From Nonomuraea sediminis (GTDB taxonomy: Bacteria; Actinomycetota; Actinomycetes; Streptosporangiales; Streptosporangiaceae), in the NCBI RefSeq assembly GCF_018531495.1, contig NZ_JAHDTI010000003.1, positions 248,001 through 312,000 on the forward strand: a stretch of DNA of 64,000 bases, read 5' to 3'. The first letter of the stretch is position 1. Every line of letters starts with the position of its first letter. Of this stretch, positions 52,561-61,106 are shown piece after piece. The notes under the pieces are model-generated. The model made no database searches. It saw nothing but the letters and a program-made list of their open reading frames with translations, and was not told the DNA's origin. Made by a program: the position numbers and the translations under genes.

Positions 52561-53037
52561 TCAGACCACGCCGTCCAGCGCCTGGGCGGCGCGGTCGCGG
52601 ATCGTCTTGCGCCACATGGGGGTCCAGCCGAACACGTAGCCGTGCGGCCGCCCGAGCGCCATCTTGGACCAGTGCTTGAAGTCGAAGTCGTCGTGGTGGC
52701 GCACGATCAGGCCGTCCTCGAATCTGAACAGGGCGTCGATCTCGTTGACGACCCGGCGCCCGGTGGTGGAGAAGGTGTAGCGGGCGGTCCAGTGGGCGGT
52801 CGCGGTGAAGTCGTCGGCGCGCACATCGCGGTAGTCGGAGGACAGGCCGCCCTGGACGCCCAGTTGCAGCCGCCACATGGCCATGACCTTGTCGCGCCCC
52901 TCGACCTCGGGGAAGACGGGGTCGCCGAAGCTCACGTCGGGGTGGTAGCAGCGTTCCATCGCCGCGTGGTCCGCGCGGCCCAGAGCCTCGTAGAAGGCGC
53001 TCACCAGCGCCACGTGCCGATCGTTCACGGTTTCCAT
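52561..53037 (-). CDS. NTF2-like (SnoaL-type) protein
   Basis: A 158-residue cone-fold protein with HVALVSAFYEALGRADHAAM, YHPDVSFGDPVF and a closing FRFEDGLIVRHHDDFDF, the usual NTF2-like pattern. The family includes isomerases, cyclases and small-ligand binders; nothing here tells which. The ATG at 53037 overlaps the amidohydrolase stop by one base (TGATG); a longer upstream start would overlap that gene further and is less likely. Confidence 0.88.
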   Translation of the reverse strand: METVNDRHVALVSAFYEALGRADHAAMERCYHPDVSFGDPVFPEVEGRDKVMAMWRLQLGVQGGLSSDYRDVRADDFTATAHWTARYTFSTTGRRVVNEIDALFRFEDGLIVRHHDDFDFKHWSKMALGRPHGYVFGWTPMWRKTIRDRAAQALDGVV

Positions 53038-53906
53038 CAGATCACGGCCGCACCGTTGTGCCAGCACACTGCCCTGAGCCAGTCGTCTCCGAGGTCGAGC
53101 CGCTCGAGCGCGTAGAGCTGGTGTGCGTAGGCGTATGGGATTGTCGGGAAGTCGCTTCCCAGGACCACCTTCCCCGCCAGACCGAGATCACGCAACGCCG
53201 GGCGCAGGGATGCGGGGAACGGCATGCGCCGCTCGGAGAAGTCGGTGAAGGCCATCGTGGTGTCCAGCATCACCCGCTCGTGGCGCAGCGCCAGCTCGAA
53301 GAACGGCTCGTACTCGGGCATCCCGAGGTGCGCGATCACGGCGCGCAGTCGCGGGTGCCGCCGCAGCACCTCGGCCATCGGCCCGGGTCCCACTCCCCCG
53401 CCGGGCACGGGCACCGAGCTGGCGTGCACGACCACGGGCACGCCCGCCTCGGCCAGCACGCCCCACACCTCGTCCAGCTCGGCCACGCGCGGATCGAACC
53501 CGCCCACCTGGAGGTGCACCTTGAAGACGCGCACGCCCTCCGCCAGGGCCCGCCGTACGTAGTCCACGACCCCAGGCTCGGGGTAGAAGGTCGCCGACAA
53601 CAGACATCCAGGTGTACGGCCGGCGAAATCGGCCGCCCACGCGTTCAGATCCCGCGCCATGTCCGGCTTGTGCGCGTAGGACAGCGCGGGGAACGAGCGC
53701 ACGCCCAGCTCCCGCAGCCGCGCCACGCGCTCCTCGACCGGCCACTCGTACTCGATCTTCCACCCGTCGCCCACGAGCGGCCCGCCGTGGTTGAAGTGGT
53801 GCCACACCCGCCGCTCCATCCGCTCGGGCAGGAAGTGCACGTGCAGGTCGATCAGCCCAGGCAGGCCCAGCCCACCCCACCAAGCGGGCACATCCGCATC
53901 AATCAC
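53037..53906 (-). CDS. Amidohydrolase-family protein (TIM-barrel metal hydrolase)
   Basis: About 289 residues of an amidohydrolase-2-like enzyme. It has the metal motif HVHF near the N-terminus, then VFKVHLQVGGF, VVVHASSV, AVIAHLGMPEYE and GSDFPTIPYAY with the late Asp. These match the sequential HxH, H, H and D ligands of the superfamily. The GTG at 53906 is my best guess; its ribosome site is too close to be convincing. The substrate is unknown. It is the first gene of a run with an NTF2-like protein and corA. Confidence 0.85.
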   Translation of the reverse strand: MIDADVPAWWGGLGLPGLIDLHVHFLPERMERRVWHHFNHGGPLVGDGWKIEYEWPVEERVARLRELGVRSFPALSYAHKPDMARDLNAWAADFAGRTPGCLLSATFYPEPGVVDYVRRALAEGVRVFKVHLQVGGFDPRVAELDEVWGVLAEAGVPVVVHASSVPVPGGGVGPGPMAEVLRRHPRLRAVIAHLGMPEYEPFFELALRHERVMLDTTMAFTDFSERRMPFPASLRPALRDLGLAGKVVLGSDFPTIPYAYAHQLYALERLDLGDDWLRAVCWHNGAAVI

Positions 53907-54038
53907 CCTTTTAGTATGGTTTGTCCCCGCTGTCCGCGCTCCGCGGTGCGGGTTTCCCCGAGCTCGCCGCCGAGGCGACAGTGGAGAGGCATCCGGGCAC
54001 ACTACACAGGCGCGCTCAGATGGATAGGGTCTCCCTCG

Positions 54039-54737
54039 ATGGACAAGCTCTGGGCTCATTTGGTCAAAGTCCAGCCCGCGCCGGACCCCTGGGTGGTCGG
54101 CGTGTCCGCGCTGGTGGCGCTGGCGATCGTGGGCTTCACCACGCCGTGGCATCTGAGCCGCGGGCTGATCACGATCGCGCACGAGGGCGGCCATGCCCTG
54201 ATGGCGCTGCTGACGCGGCGCAAACTGGAAGGCATCCGGCTGCACTCCGACACCTCCGGCGTGACCCTGACCAGGGGGCGGCCGACAGGCCCAGGGATGG
54301 TGCTGACCGCGCTGGCCGGCTACCTGGCGCCGTCGCTGCTCGGGCTCGGCGCCGCCTGGCTGACCTCGGAGGGGCGGATCACGCTGCTCATCTGGGCGGT
54401 CTTACTGTTCCTTGTCTGCATGCTGCTGCTGATCCGCAACCTGTACGGCGCGCTGATCCTGCTGGCCACCGGCGGCGCCGTCTTCGCGCTCTCGATGTAC
54501 GCGCCCGGCAGGATCCAGCAGATGGTGGCGTTCCTGGCGGTGTGGTTCCTGCTGTTCGGCGGGGTGCGGCCGATCATCGAGCTGCAGCGCAAGCGGGCCA
54601 GGCGGCAGGCGCGCGACTCCGACGCCGACCAGCTCGCGCGGCTGACCATCCTGCCCGGCGGCTTCTACGTGTTCTTCTTCCTGCTGGTCGCGGCCGCTTC
54701 CGTGGCCGCAGGCGCATACCTCATGAATCCGCTCTAA
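54039..54737 (+). CDS. M50-family-like membrane metallopeptidase
   Basis: A 232-residue polytopic membrane protein with the zinc motif H-E-G-G-H (AHEGGHALMALL) in its second hydrophobic region and about five further helices. The HExxH at a membrane helix is the mark of site-2-type or related M50B peptidases common in actinobacteria, whose substrates are not known. The ATG at 54039 begins a short cytoplasmic N-terminus; the frame is open upstream without a better start. It stops 46 bp before a Ser/Thr kinase gene. Confidence 0.85.
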   Translation: MDKLWAHLVKVQPAPDPWVVGVSALVALAIVGFTTPWHLSRGLITIAHEGGHALMALLTRRKLEGIRLHSDTSGVTLTRGRPTGPGMVLTALAGYLAPSLLGLGAAWLTSEGRITLLIWAVLLFLVCMLLLIRNLYGALILLATGGAVFALSMYAPGRIQQMVAFLAVWFLLFGGVRPIIELQRKRARRQARDSDADQLARLTILPGGFYVFFFLLVAAASVAAGAYLMNPL

Positions 54738-54783
54738 AGTCCGAAAAATCGCACTAAACTCGCCCGTGACAGGGGGGAGTGCT

Positions 54784-56364
54784 GTGCTGCCAGTCGAGGA
54801 CACTCCTGGTTACCGGGTGCTCGACCAGGCCGGACAGGGTGGATTCGCCGTCGTCTACCGCGCCTACCAGGAGCGCCTCGACCGGGTCGTGGCGCTCAAG
54901 GTGCTGTCGGTGGACAGGGTGGACCAGCGCACCATGCGCAGGTTCCAGCGCGAGCTGCAGCTCACCGGGCGGCTGACCGGCCACCCGAACGTGGTGACCG
55001 TGTTCGACACCGGCGTCACCCGCAGCGGCAAGCCTTACATCGCGATGGACTTCTTCGAGAACGGCTCGCTGCGCGACAAGGTCCGCAAGCAGGGGCCGCT
55101 CCCCGTGCCCGAGGTGCTGCGCGCGGGCGTGAAGCTGGCCGGCGCGCTGGCCGCTGTGCACGAGGCGGGCGTCCTGCACGGCGACATCAAGCCGCAGAAC
55201 ATCCTCATCTCCCGGTACGGCGAGCCGGCGATCGCCGACTTCGGCGTGGCCCGCGTGGTCGACTCCTCCGAGGTGTCGGCCATGGCGCAGGCCTTCACCC
55301 CGCTGCACGCGGCGCCGGAGGTGCTGAGCGGGCAGCCGCACTCGGTCGCCAGCGACATCTACTCGCTCGGCTCCACGCTGTACCACCTGCTGGCGGGGCA
55401 GCCGGCCTTCCACAGCCCGACGGACCCGTCGATCGCGCTGGTGATGTACCGGGTGCTGAGCACCGAGCCGCCGCCGCTGAAGCGCGCGGACGTGCCACCG
55501 GTCGTGTTCGAGGCGATCCTGCGGGCGATGGCCAAGCAGCCGGAGCAGCGCTACGGCTCGGCGCGGGCGTTCGCGCAGCGGCTGCAGCAGGTGCAGGGCG
55601 AGCTCGGGCTGTCGGTCACCGATCTGGTGGGCCAGGATCCCGGCCCGAGTCCCGCCATGTCCACGGTGCCGCGCGGTCGTCCCGAGGCCGAGCCGCCGCA
55701 GGCCGTCATCTCGACGGGCGCCCAGCTCCCGCCTCCGCTCGCCCCTGTCAGGCAGCCCGTCGATCCGTGGGTGAACAACGGTCCCGCCTATCCCCCGGCG
55801 GTCGACCACACGCCGGAGACCGTCGAGCCCTACGCCGGCCCGCCGGCTCCGGCGGGCCGGTGGGCCGGAGCGCCGGAGCCGGCGCGCCCGCAGTCGCGGC
55901 TCGGGTTACGGCTGGCCGTCGGGACGTCCGTGGGCGTGGTCGCGATCGCGGGGGCGGGCTTCGCCGTCTACCTGTCGCGGCAGAACACCTCTGAGACGCC
56001 GAACCCCCCGGCGGCCTCGAACCAGCCGCAGAAGACCGTGCCCGCCTCCATCGACGAGCGGATGATCGCCTCGCTGGCGCCACGCAACGTGCGCGTGGCC
56101 GACAAGGGCCGGATCGTGGAGCTGCGCTGGACGCTGCCCGCCAACGCGATGCGCTACCCGGTGGTCCTGCAGCGCTCCCCCGTCAACCAGGGCGAGCAGC
56201 CGATCACCCCGCTCACCCAGGGCACCACCTCGACGAAGGTCGCGGGCTTGGATCCGAACAAGGGCTACTGCTTCCTCATCGGCGTGCCGCTGCAGATCTC
56301 CAAGAACAGCACGGTCGCCTGGTCCAAGCCCGCCTGCATCAGGGGCGCGGTCATCGCCGGCTAG
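54784..56364 (+). CDS. Ser/Thr kinase with HGD catalytic loop and FN3-like ectodomain
   Basis: A 526-residue transmembrane kinase. Gly loop AGQGGFAVVYRA, VALKVL and DFGVARV are intact, but the catalytic loop reads His132-Gly133-Asp134 (LHGDIKPQN), lacking the Arg of the HRD motif, so it is a non-RD kinase not needing activation-loop phosphorylation of the usual type. A Pro-rich juxtamembrane segment is followed by a membrane helix (about 378-398) and a single fibronectin-III-like ectodomain (VELRWTLPANAMRYPVVLQR). The GTG at 54784 has GGGGGGAG five bases upstream; a GTG at 54766 is in frame but less well placed. Confidence 0.9.
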   Translation: MLPVEDTPGYRVLDQAGQGGFAVVYRAYQERLDRVVALKVLSVDRVDQRTMRRFQRELQLTGRLTGHPNVVTVFDTGVTRSGKPYIAMDFFENGSLRDKVRKQGPLPVPEVLRAGVKLAGALAAVHEAGVLHGDIKPQNILISRYGEPAIADFGVARVVDSSEVSAMAQAFTPLHAAPEVLSGQPHSVASDIYSLGSTLYHLLAGQPAFHSPTDPSIALVMYRVLSTEPPPLKRADVPPVVFEAILRAMAKQPEQRYGSARAFAQRLQQVQGELGLSVTDLVGQDPGPSPAMSTVPRGRPEAEPPQAVISTGAQLPPPLAPVRQPVDPWVNNGPAYPPAVDHTPETVEPYAGPPAPAGRWAGAPEPARPQSRLGLRLAVGTSVGVVAIAGAGFAVYLSRQNTSETPNPPAASNQPQKTVPASIDERMIASLAPRNVRVADKGRIVELRWTLPANAMRYPVVLQRSPVNQGEQPITPLTQGTTSTKVAGLDPNKGYCFLIGVPLQISKNSTVAWSKPACIRGAVIAG

Positions 56365-56481
56365 TTCCGCTGTGCGCCACCCGGACGGGTTGACCGCGAA
56401 CACGCAACGGAAGACACACCAGCACGGGCTGAGGGCCGCAGTGCCACCCAGCTGGTGGTGGCGCTGATCTTCCGCCTCTAA

Positions 56482-56604
56482 TTTTCGCGCGACGTGGCCG
56501 CCTCGGTGACGAGCGAGGCGGTCTGGGTGCCGGAGATCTCGAGACCCGAGCTGGTCGCCCGGTTCCGTGAGGCGGCTCAGGGCTATCCGGACGTGGCTAC
56601 CTGA
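56482..56604 (+). pseudogene. Short remnant reading frame
   Basis: After the kinase stop, an in-frame stop at 56479-56481 is followed by 40 codons that read like the end of a real protein (RDVAASVTSEAVWVPE, then LVARFREAAQGYPDVA). No start with a ribosome site is seen, and its stop overlaps the convergent winged-helix gene by eight bases. I do not recognise the parent family. The remainder of 56365-56481 shows nothing else. Confidence 0.35.
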
Positions 56605-57544
56605 GGAAGCGGGCGACGTCGTCGATCTCCCGCTGGAGCCCGGGCAGGTCGTCGTCGAACGGGGCGACGGTGACCGCGTTGCCCTTACGGCCCCAGGTGC
56701 CCCTGATCAAACCGTCGACCAGCACCACCGGGCGCAGGATGCCGCCGCCGGGGAACACCTTCCTCGCGTGCTCAGGGTCGAGGATGGCGTCCCTGCTCTT
56801 CCAGCCGAGCAGGTACTCGTCGAACGACGGCGCCAGCCGTACCACCCGCTCGTCGACGGGGTCGTACGGCGGCGCGTCGGCCCAGGCGGCGCGGGCGTCC
56901 CCGAGCGACAGGCCCGACCAGGCGGCCAGGTCCTCAGGGGTGGCGTCCGCGTGGGCCCGGCGGTAGCGGACGCCCAGCTCGGCCAGGGCCCTGCCCCTGT
57001 CCTGCTCGAAGGCGATCGGCGCGCCCAGCCAGTCGGCGGCGTGCACGTAGGTGGGCTTCCCGCCGCGCAGCGGCCCGAGCACCGCCAGCCCGTAGGAGGC
57101 GGCCAGCGCCACCAGGTGCACGATCCCCTGTCCCGCCGCCCTGCCCTTGAGCCTTTTCTCCAGCTCGGCCTTGGTGAGCGGCCCCTGCCCCGCCAGCGCC
57201 CCCTCGATCAGCCCGAGCAGGTCGTCGCCCGTGACGCCCTCCTCGGCCAGGCGGCGCAGCGCCCCGGTACGGCGGGCCGTCAGCGCGAGCAGCCACGGCA
57301 GGTCGTCGGCGTGCACGAAGTGCAGCGTCCCGCGGGGACCCCAGACCCGCACGATCTCACGCGCCTGCCAGGCCGCCTCGACGTCGGCGACGGTGACCGT
57401 GGCCGACCGGGCGCGGAACGCCAGCCGGGCCGACGGGACGTCCTGCGCCTGCACGGCCAGCAGGTGACGGACGATGTCCCCCGCGCCCAGGCCCGGCGGG
57501 CGGTGCAGGAGCTGGGCGGCGAGCCTGGTTCTCATGACCGTCAT
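56597..57544 (-). CDS. Winged-helix DNA-binding protein (AlkZ/HTH_42-like)
   Basis: A 315-residue protein of the winged-helix domain-containing family related to the AlkZ/YcaQ DNA glycosylases. Characteristic elements are LLAVQAQDVPSARLAFRAR, VWGPRGTLHFVHADDLPWLL and the late FDEYLLGWKSR. The AlkZ catalytic QxQ motif corresponds to the QAQ here, so a base-excision role is possible but unproven. The ATG overlaps the stop of the TgpA-like gene (ATGA), making it the last gene of the operon. Confidence 0.85.
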   Translation of the reverse strand: MTVMRTRLAAQLLHRPPGLGAGDIVRHLLAVQAQDVPSARLAFRARSATVTVADVEAAWQAREIVRVWGPRGTLHFVHADDLPWLLALTARRTGALRRLAEEGVTGDDLLGLIEGALAGQGPLTKAELEKRLKGRAAGQGIVHLVALAASYGLAVLGPLRGGKPTYVHAADWLGAPIAFEQDRGRALAELGVRYRRAHADATPEDLAAWSGLSLGDARAAWADAPPYDPVDERVVRLAPSFDEYLLGWKSRDAILDPEHARKVFPGGGILRPVVLVDGLIRGTWGRKGNAVTVAPFDDDLPGLQREIDDVARFLR

Positions 57545-59850
57545 TTCAGCAGAAGCCGCCGGCGCAGGCGGTGCTTGAGCGGGGTCCGGCGGCGGACGGC
57601 GACCCGGACGGCGTCGCTGCGACGCCAGGCCTCGTCGGCCGCCTCGGTGGCCACGTCCTCGGGCGCGTACCGCACAAAGTTTGAAATATCGGCCAACGGC
57701 TGGAGATGGGCGGAAATGTCGCCCGGGTGGCGGGCGACCACCTCCTCGGCGGTCAGCGCCTTCTGCTCCTTCAGTCCCAGGTCGTCGCAGGTCTGCTGCC
57801 AGGCGCCCAGCACCCGCTGCTCGGCGCCCGCCACGTTGCGCCGCCTGCGCCGCCGCCACCAGGGCAGCGCGAGCGCCACCCCGCCGTACACCACGAGGAT
57901 CACGGCTCCGGCCGCGGGGGCGATCAGCCACAGCGGCGGGCCGCCCGCGCTGTCCTTGGCCTGGGCGCCGACCGGGTGGGTGGAGTCCTTGGGCTTGTTC
58001 TCCGTACCCTGGGTGAACTCGCCCGCCAGCTCCTCGCTCTCCTCGATGGCCGAGGAGACGACGTCGTGGTCGTCCTTGGCGCCGCCGCGGCCCGGCGTGG
58101 GGAAGAACGGCCGCCAGCCCAGCTTCTCGAACTTGATCTCCGCCCAGGCCATCACGTGCCCGGACTTGACGTGATAGACGCCGTTGACGGGCTGCCCGGG
58201 ACGGAACCCGACGACCACCCGCGAGGGGAGCCCCAGCGTGCGCGCCATGAGCGCGTAGGTCGCGGCGAACTGCTCCGACGTGCCGCGGTGCGTGGTCTCC
58301 ATGAAGAACTCCAGGCCCTTCAGCGAGTGCCCGGGCGGCGCGGTCACGTCGTAGGTGGCGTTCGCGCGCAGGTAGTTCTGCAGCAGGTAGGCCTGCTTGA
58401 TCGGCACGTCCGCGCCCTTGGTGGCCTGCTGCGCCAGCTTGCGGAACAGCGCCTCCTGCGGCCCCGGCGGGAAGGCCGTCAGCGACGGGTCGTTGACGGG
58501 CGCGGCCGCCAGCAGGTCCGCCTTGGACGGCTGCGGCACCCGCGAGGTCACCTCGTAGCGGAACCCCTTGACCGGCTTGGTGCCCGCAAGCAGCGCCCCG
58601 CTCGTCGGGTCCACGGCCAGCCCGCGCACGCCGCTCACCTCGACCGGCCGCTCGGCCGCCGGCAGCCACGTGCCCGGCAGCCCGTCGAACGTGATCGTCT
58701 GCCGCACGGTCGCCGACCTGCCCGTCCACTCCCCCTCAGGCACGCGCCCGCCCGTCGGCTGGAAGCGCGCGCCCGAGGTCCAGCGCACGCCGTCATAGTG
58801 ATCGAGTACGGCCAGCCGCCAGTTGAGCGGCTTGTCCGCCTGCACGGTGAACAGCTCCCGATCCGGGATCTGCAGCCACGCCGACACCCGGTCAAGCGGG
58901 CTCACGCTGTCGACGCGGACCGGCGGCGGCAGCTCCACGTTCCGGCGCGGGTTGTACGGCTCGGCCGCGATGGGCAGCAGCGGGCCCACCACACTGGCGG
59001 CGACCGCCAGCACGGCGGCGGCCGGGGCCCCGGCCAGCAGCCAGACCGGCGGCCGCTCGTCGCGCACCATCGCCAGCACCGCCACCAGGACCAGGATCGC
59101 CCCCGTCAGGACCAGGTTGTCGCCGTCGCCGTCCACGCCCAGCAGCAGCGCCACGCCGTAGACCGCCAGCGCGGGGAGCGCCGCGGCCACCCGGGTCCTG
59201 GTGCGGGTCAGCGTCTCCGCGCCGATCACGGCGGCCACCCAGACCAGGGTGTGCGCCAGGATCAGCAGCCTGGGCTCCGGCTGGACGGGCAGCAGCGTGG
59301 TGAGCAGCGCCTGCCAGGAGTTCACCAGGTCGCGCGCCAGTGCCGGGTTGAGGCCGCCGTAGAGCGGGATCGTCGCGACGAACCACAGCACCAGGTCCAG
59401 GACCAGCGCCGTCCACAGCGGCCTGCGCCAGGTGACCGCGGCCACCACCACGGGCACCACGGCCGCCGGCGCCACGGTCCTCACCAGCTCGAGCCCCGGG
59501 AACACCCGGTGAAACCCCCACCCCGCGACCCCCGTCACGGCGGCCACCACCACCAGCCCAACGACCCGCCGCCACCCTTCCCCCGGCCGCACCTCCCGCC
59601 GCCCGGCCTTCGCCTCCCGCACCGCAGACGTGGCGCCGCCGGGAGGACCGGGGTAGGTGTGCGCCGAGGCAGGCTCACCAGGGATGGGCGCGCCCGGAGC
59701 GGCGGAGCCGGGCGTGGCGGCGGGGGGCGTGCCGTAGATCGGGGGCGAGACGCGCTCACCAGGTGCAGGCGCGTACGCACCGAGACCGGGCGTGACGTGG
59801 GGTGGAGCCGAGACGGGCTCCCCGGAGGGTGCGGTGGGGTCCCAGGTCAT
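57541..59850 (-). CDS. TgpA-like transmembrane protein with degenerate transglutaminase domain
   Basis: A 769-residue protein: six or so membrane helices in residues 90-300 (DUF3488 part), an extracellular transglutaminase-like domain (about 400-600), another membrane helix near 645-665 and a cytoplasmic C-terminal tail. In papain-like transglutaminases Cys, His and Asp catalyse; here the aligned residues appear to be Ser525 (GTSEQFA), Met567 (VMAWAEI) and Phe583 (FFPTPG). All three triad residues therefore seem lost, although the surrounding fold (VVVGFRPGQP, LGWRPFF) is kept. It overlaps both neighbouring genes by four bases. Confidence 0.88.
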   Translation of the reverse strand: MTWDPTAPSGEPVSAPPHVTPGLGAYAPAPGERVSPPIYGTPPAATPGSAAPGAPIPGEPASAHTYPGPPGGATSAVREAKAGRREVRPGEGWRRVVGLVVVAAVTGVAGWGFHRVFPGLELVRTVAPAAVVPVVVAAVTWRRPLWTALVLDLVLWFVATIPLYGGLNPALARDLVNSWQALLTTLLPVQPEPRLLILAHTLVWVAAVIGAETLTRTRTRVAAALPALAVYGVALLLGVDGDGDNLVLTGAILVLVAVLAMVRDERPPVWLLAGAPAAAVLAVAASVVGPLLPIAAEPYNPRRNVELPPPVRVDSVSPLDRVSAWLQIPDRELFTVQADKPLNWRLAVLDHYDGVRWTSGARFQPTGGRVPEGEWTGRSATVRQTITFDGLPGTWLPAAERPVEVSGVRGLAVDPTSGALLAGTKPVKGFRYEVTSRVPQPSKADLLAAAPVNDPSLTAFPPGPQEALFRKLAQQATKGADVPIKQAYLLQNYLRANATYDVTAPPGHSLKGLEFFMETTHRGTSEQFAATYALMARTLGLPSRVVVGFRPGQPVNGVYHVKSGHVMAWAEIKFEKLGWRPFFPTPGRGGAKDDHDVVSSAIEESEELAGEFTQGTENKPKDSTHPVGAQAKDSAGGPPLWLIAPAAGAVILVVYGGVALALPWWRRRRRRNVAGAEQRVLGAWQQTCDDLGLKEQKALTAEEVVARHPGDISAHLQPLADISNFVRYAPEDVATEAADEAWRRSDAVRVAVRRRTPLKHRLRRRLLLK

Positions 59851-61106
59851 CGGGGACTCCAGGCTAGGGGGAGGGTGGGGAGGTCGGGGATGGGGGCCAC
59901 TGTGACGCCGGGGGCGGTGGGGTGGCCGGGGCCGAGGTAGACGCAGATGACGCGGTCGAAGCGGCGGCGGACCCCGGCGGCACGGCCCACCTCGGCGGGA
60001 TCCGACGTGACCAGGACGAGGGAGCCGCCGCCCCTGGCCAGCCTGACGGCCTCCGTGACGCCTGCCGTACCGGAGGTGACCAGGGCGAGCCGGTCGAGCA
60101 CCAGCTCGGCGTCGGCCTTGGTCTCGGCGAGCAGCCCGTCACCGGTGATGAGCCGCACGGGGAAGCCCGCACGGGCCGCCGCGACCGCCACCGACGCGGC
60201 CACGTCGACACCGAGCTCGAACGCCTCGCCCTCCGACCCTGACGCCCCGCCCGCGGACCCGGGCGTACCTCGCGGGAACCCCGAGGAACCAGTCACGGAT
60301 CCAGACGTGTCCCGCGGGAACCCGGAACCACCCGCGGATCCAGACGTGTCCCGTGGGCCCGCCGACCTGGACGTGCCTTGCGGAGACGGGTCGAGGGCGT
60401 CGGGGAGGCGGGTGTCGAGGATGATCGTGGTGGTGGGGAGGCTGGCGTCGATGAGCTGGCGGACCATGAGCGTGCCCGTGCGGGCGCTCGAGCGCCAGTG
60501 GACGTGCCGGAGGTCGTCGCCGACGACGTACTCGCGCAGCGTGTGGAAGGTGACCGTGCCCGCAGGGGCGTTGTCGCTCGTCGGCCCCTCCAGGTGGTGC
60601 GCCCTGCCGGAGGGCGGCACGGGCAGTTGGACCGTGCGCGGGCGCACCAGGAGGGTGACGGCCTGGCCGTACTCCCTGACCCTGCGGGTGAGGCCGAGCG
60701 GGTCGGCGCGCACCAGCAGCAGCGGGCCGACGGGGATCTCGCCGCGCACGTCGGTGGGCAGCGGGTAGGAGACCATGCGCAGGCCGCCCTTGGGCAGGCG
60801 GGGCAGGTCGACGGTGTGCTCGGCGGCGCCGATGCGGTCGCGGGCGCGCAGTCCCGACAGGCCGGAGCGGCCGAGGTTGCGCACGTGCAGCACCGCGATC
60901 GCGGCCTCGCCGCGCGGCACCTTCAGCGGCGTGATCTCGCGGTGCACCTCGAGCCTGGGCCGCGGCGCCGTCCACGCCAGCGCGGCGGCCAGCGCGATGA
61001 GGCCGCCGGTGGCCAGCACGACGGGTTCCGGATAGCCGAGGACGAAGCCGGCCGCGTACAGGAGCGCGGATCCGGCCAGGGTCCCCCAGCCGAGCGGCGT
61101 GAGCAT
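59847..61106 (-). CDS. DUF58-family membrane protein
   Basis: A 419-residue protein with two N-terminal membrane helices (about 10-45) and a vWA-like DUF58 core (FHTLREYVVGDDLRHVHWRSSARTG split by the conserved R-x-Y-x-x-G-D-x-x-R-x-I/V-x-W pattern). Between about residues 240 and 290 an insertion of Ser/Gly/Pro repeats (PRDTSGSAGG, PRGTPGSAGG) interrupts the fold. DUF58 proteins accompany MoxR ATPases. The start overlaps nothing, and its stop overlaps the TgpA-like start (ATGA). Confidence 0.9.
   Translation of the reverse strand: MLTPLGWGTLAGSALLYAAGFVLGYPEPVVLATGGLIALAAALAWTAPRPRLEVHREITPLKVPRGEAAIAVLHVRNLGRSGLSGLRARDRIGAAEHTVDLPRLPKGGLRMVSYPLPTDVRGEIPVGPLLLVRADPLGLTRRVREYGQAVTLLVRPRTVQLPVPPSGRAHHLEGPTSDNAPAGTVTFHTLREYVVGDDLRHVHWRSSARTGTLMVRQLIDASLPTTTIILDTRLPDALDPSPQGTSRSAGPRDTSGSAGGSGFPRDTSGSVTGSSGFPRGTPGSAGGASGSEGEAFELGVDVAASVAVAAARAGFPVRLITGDGLLAETKADAELVLDRLALVTSGTAGVTEAVRLARGGGSLVLVTSDPAEVGRAAGVRRRFDRVICVYLGPGHPTAPGVTVAPIPDLPTLPLAWSPR
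60238..60385 (-). repeat. Ser/Gly/Pro repeat insertion in the DUF58 gene
   Basis: Three to four copies of a 30-36-bp unit coding for variants of F-P-R-D/G-T-S/P-G-S. The insertion keeps the frame. Direct repeats such as CCACCCGCGGATCCAGACGT-like segments show slipped-strand expansion. Confidence 0.65.
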
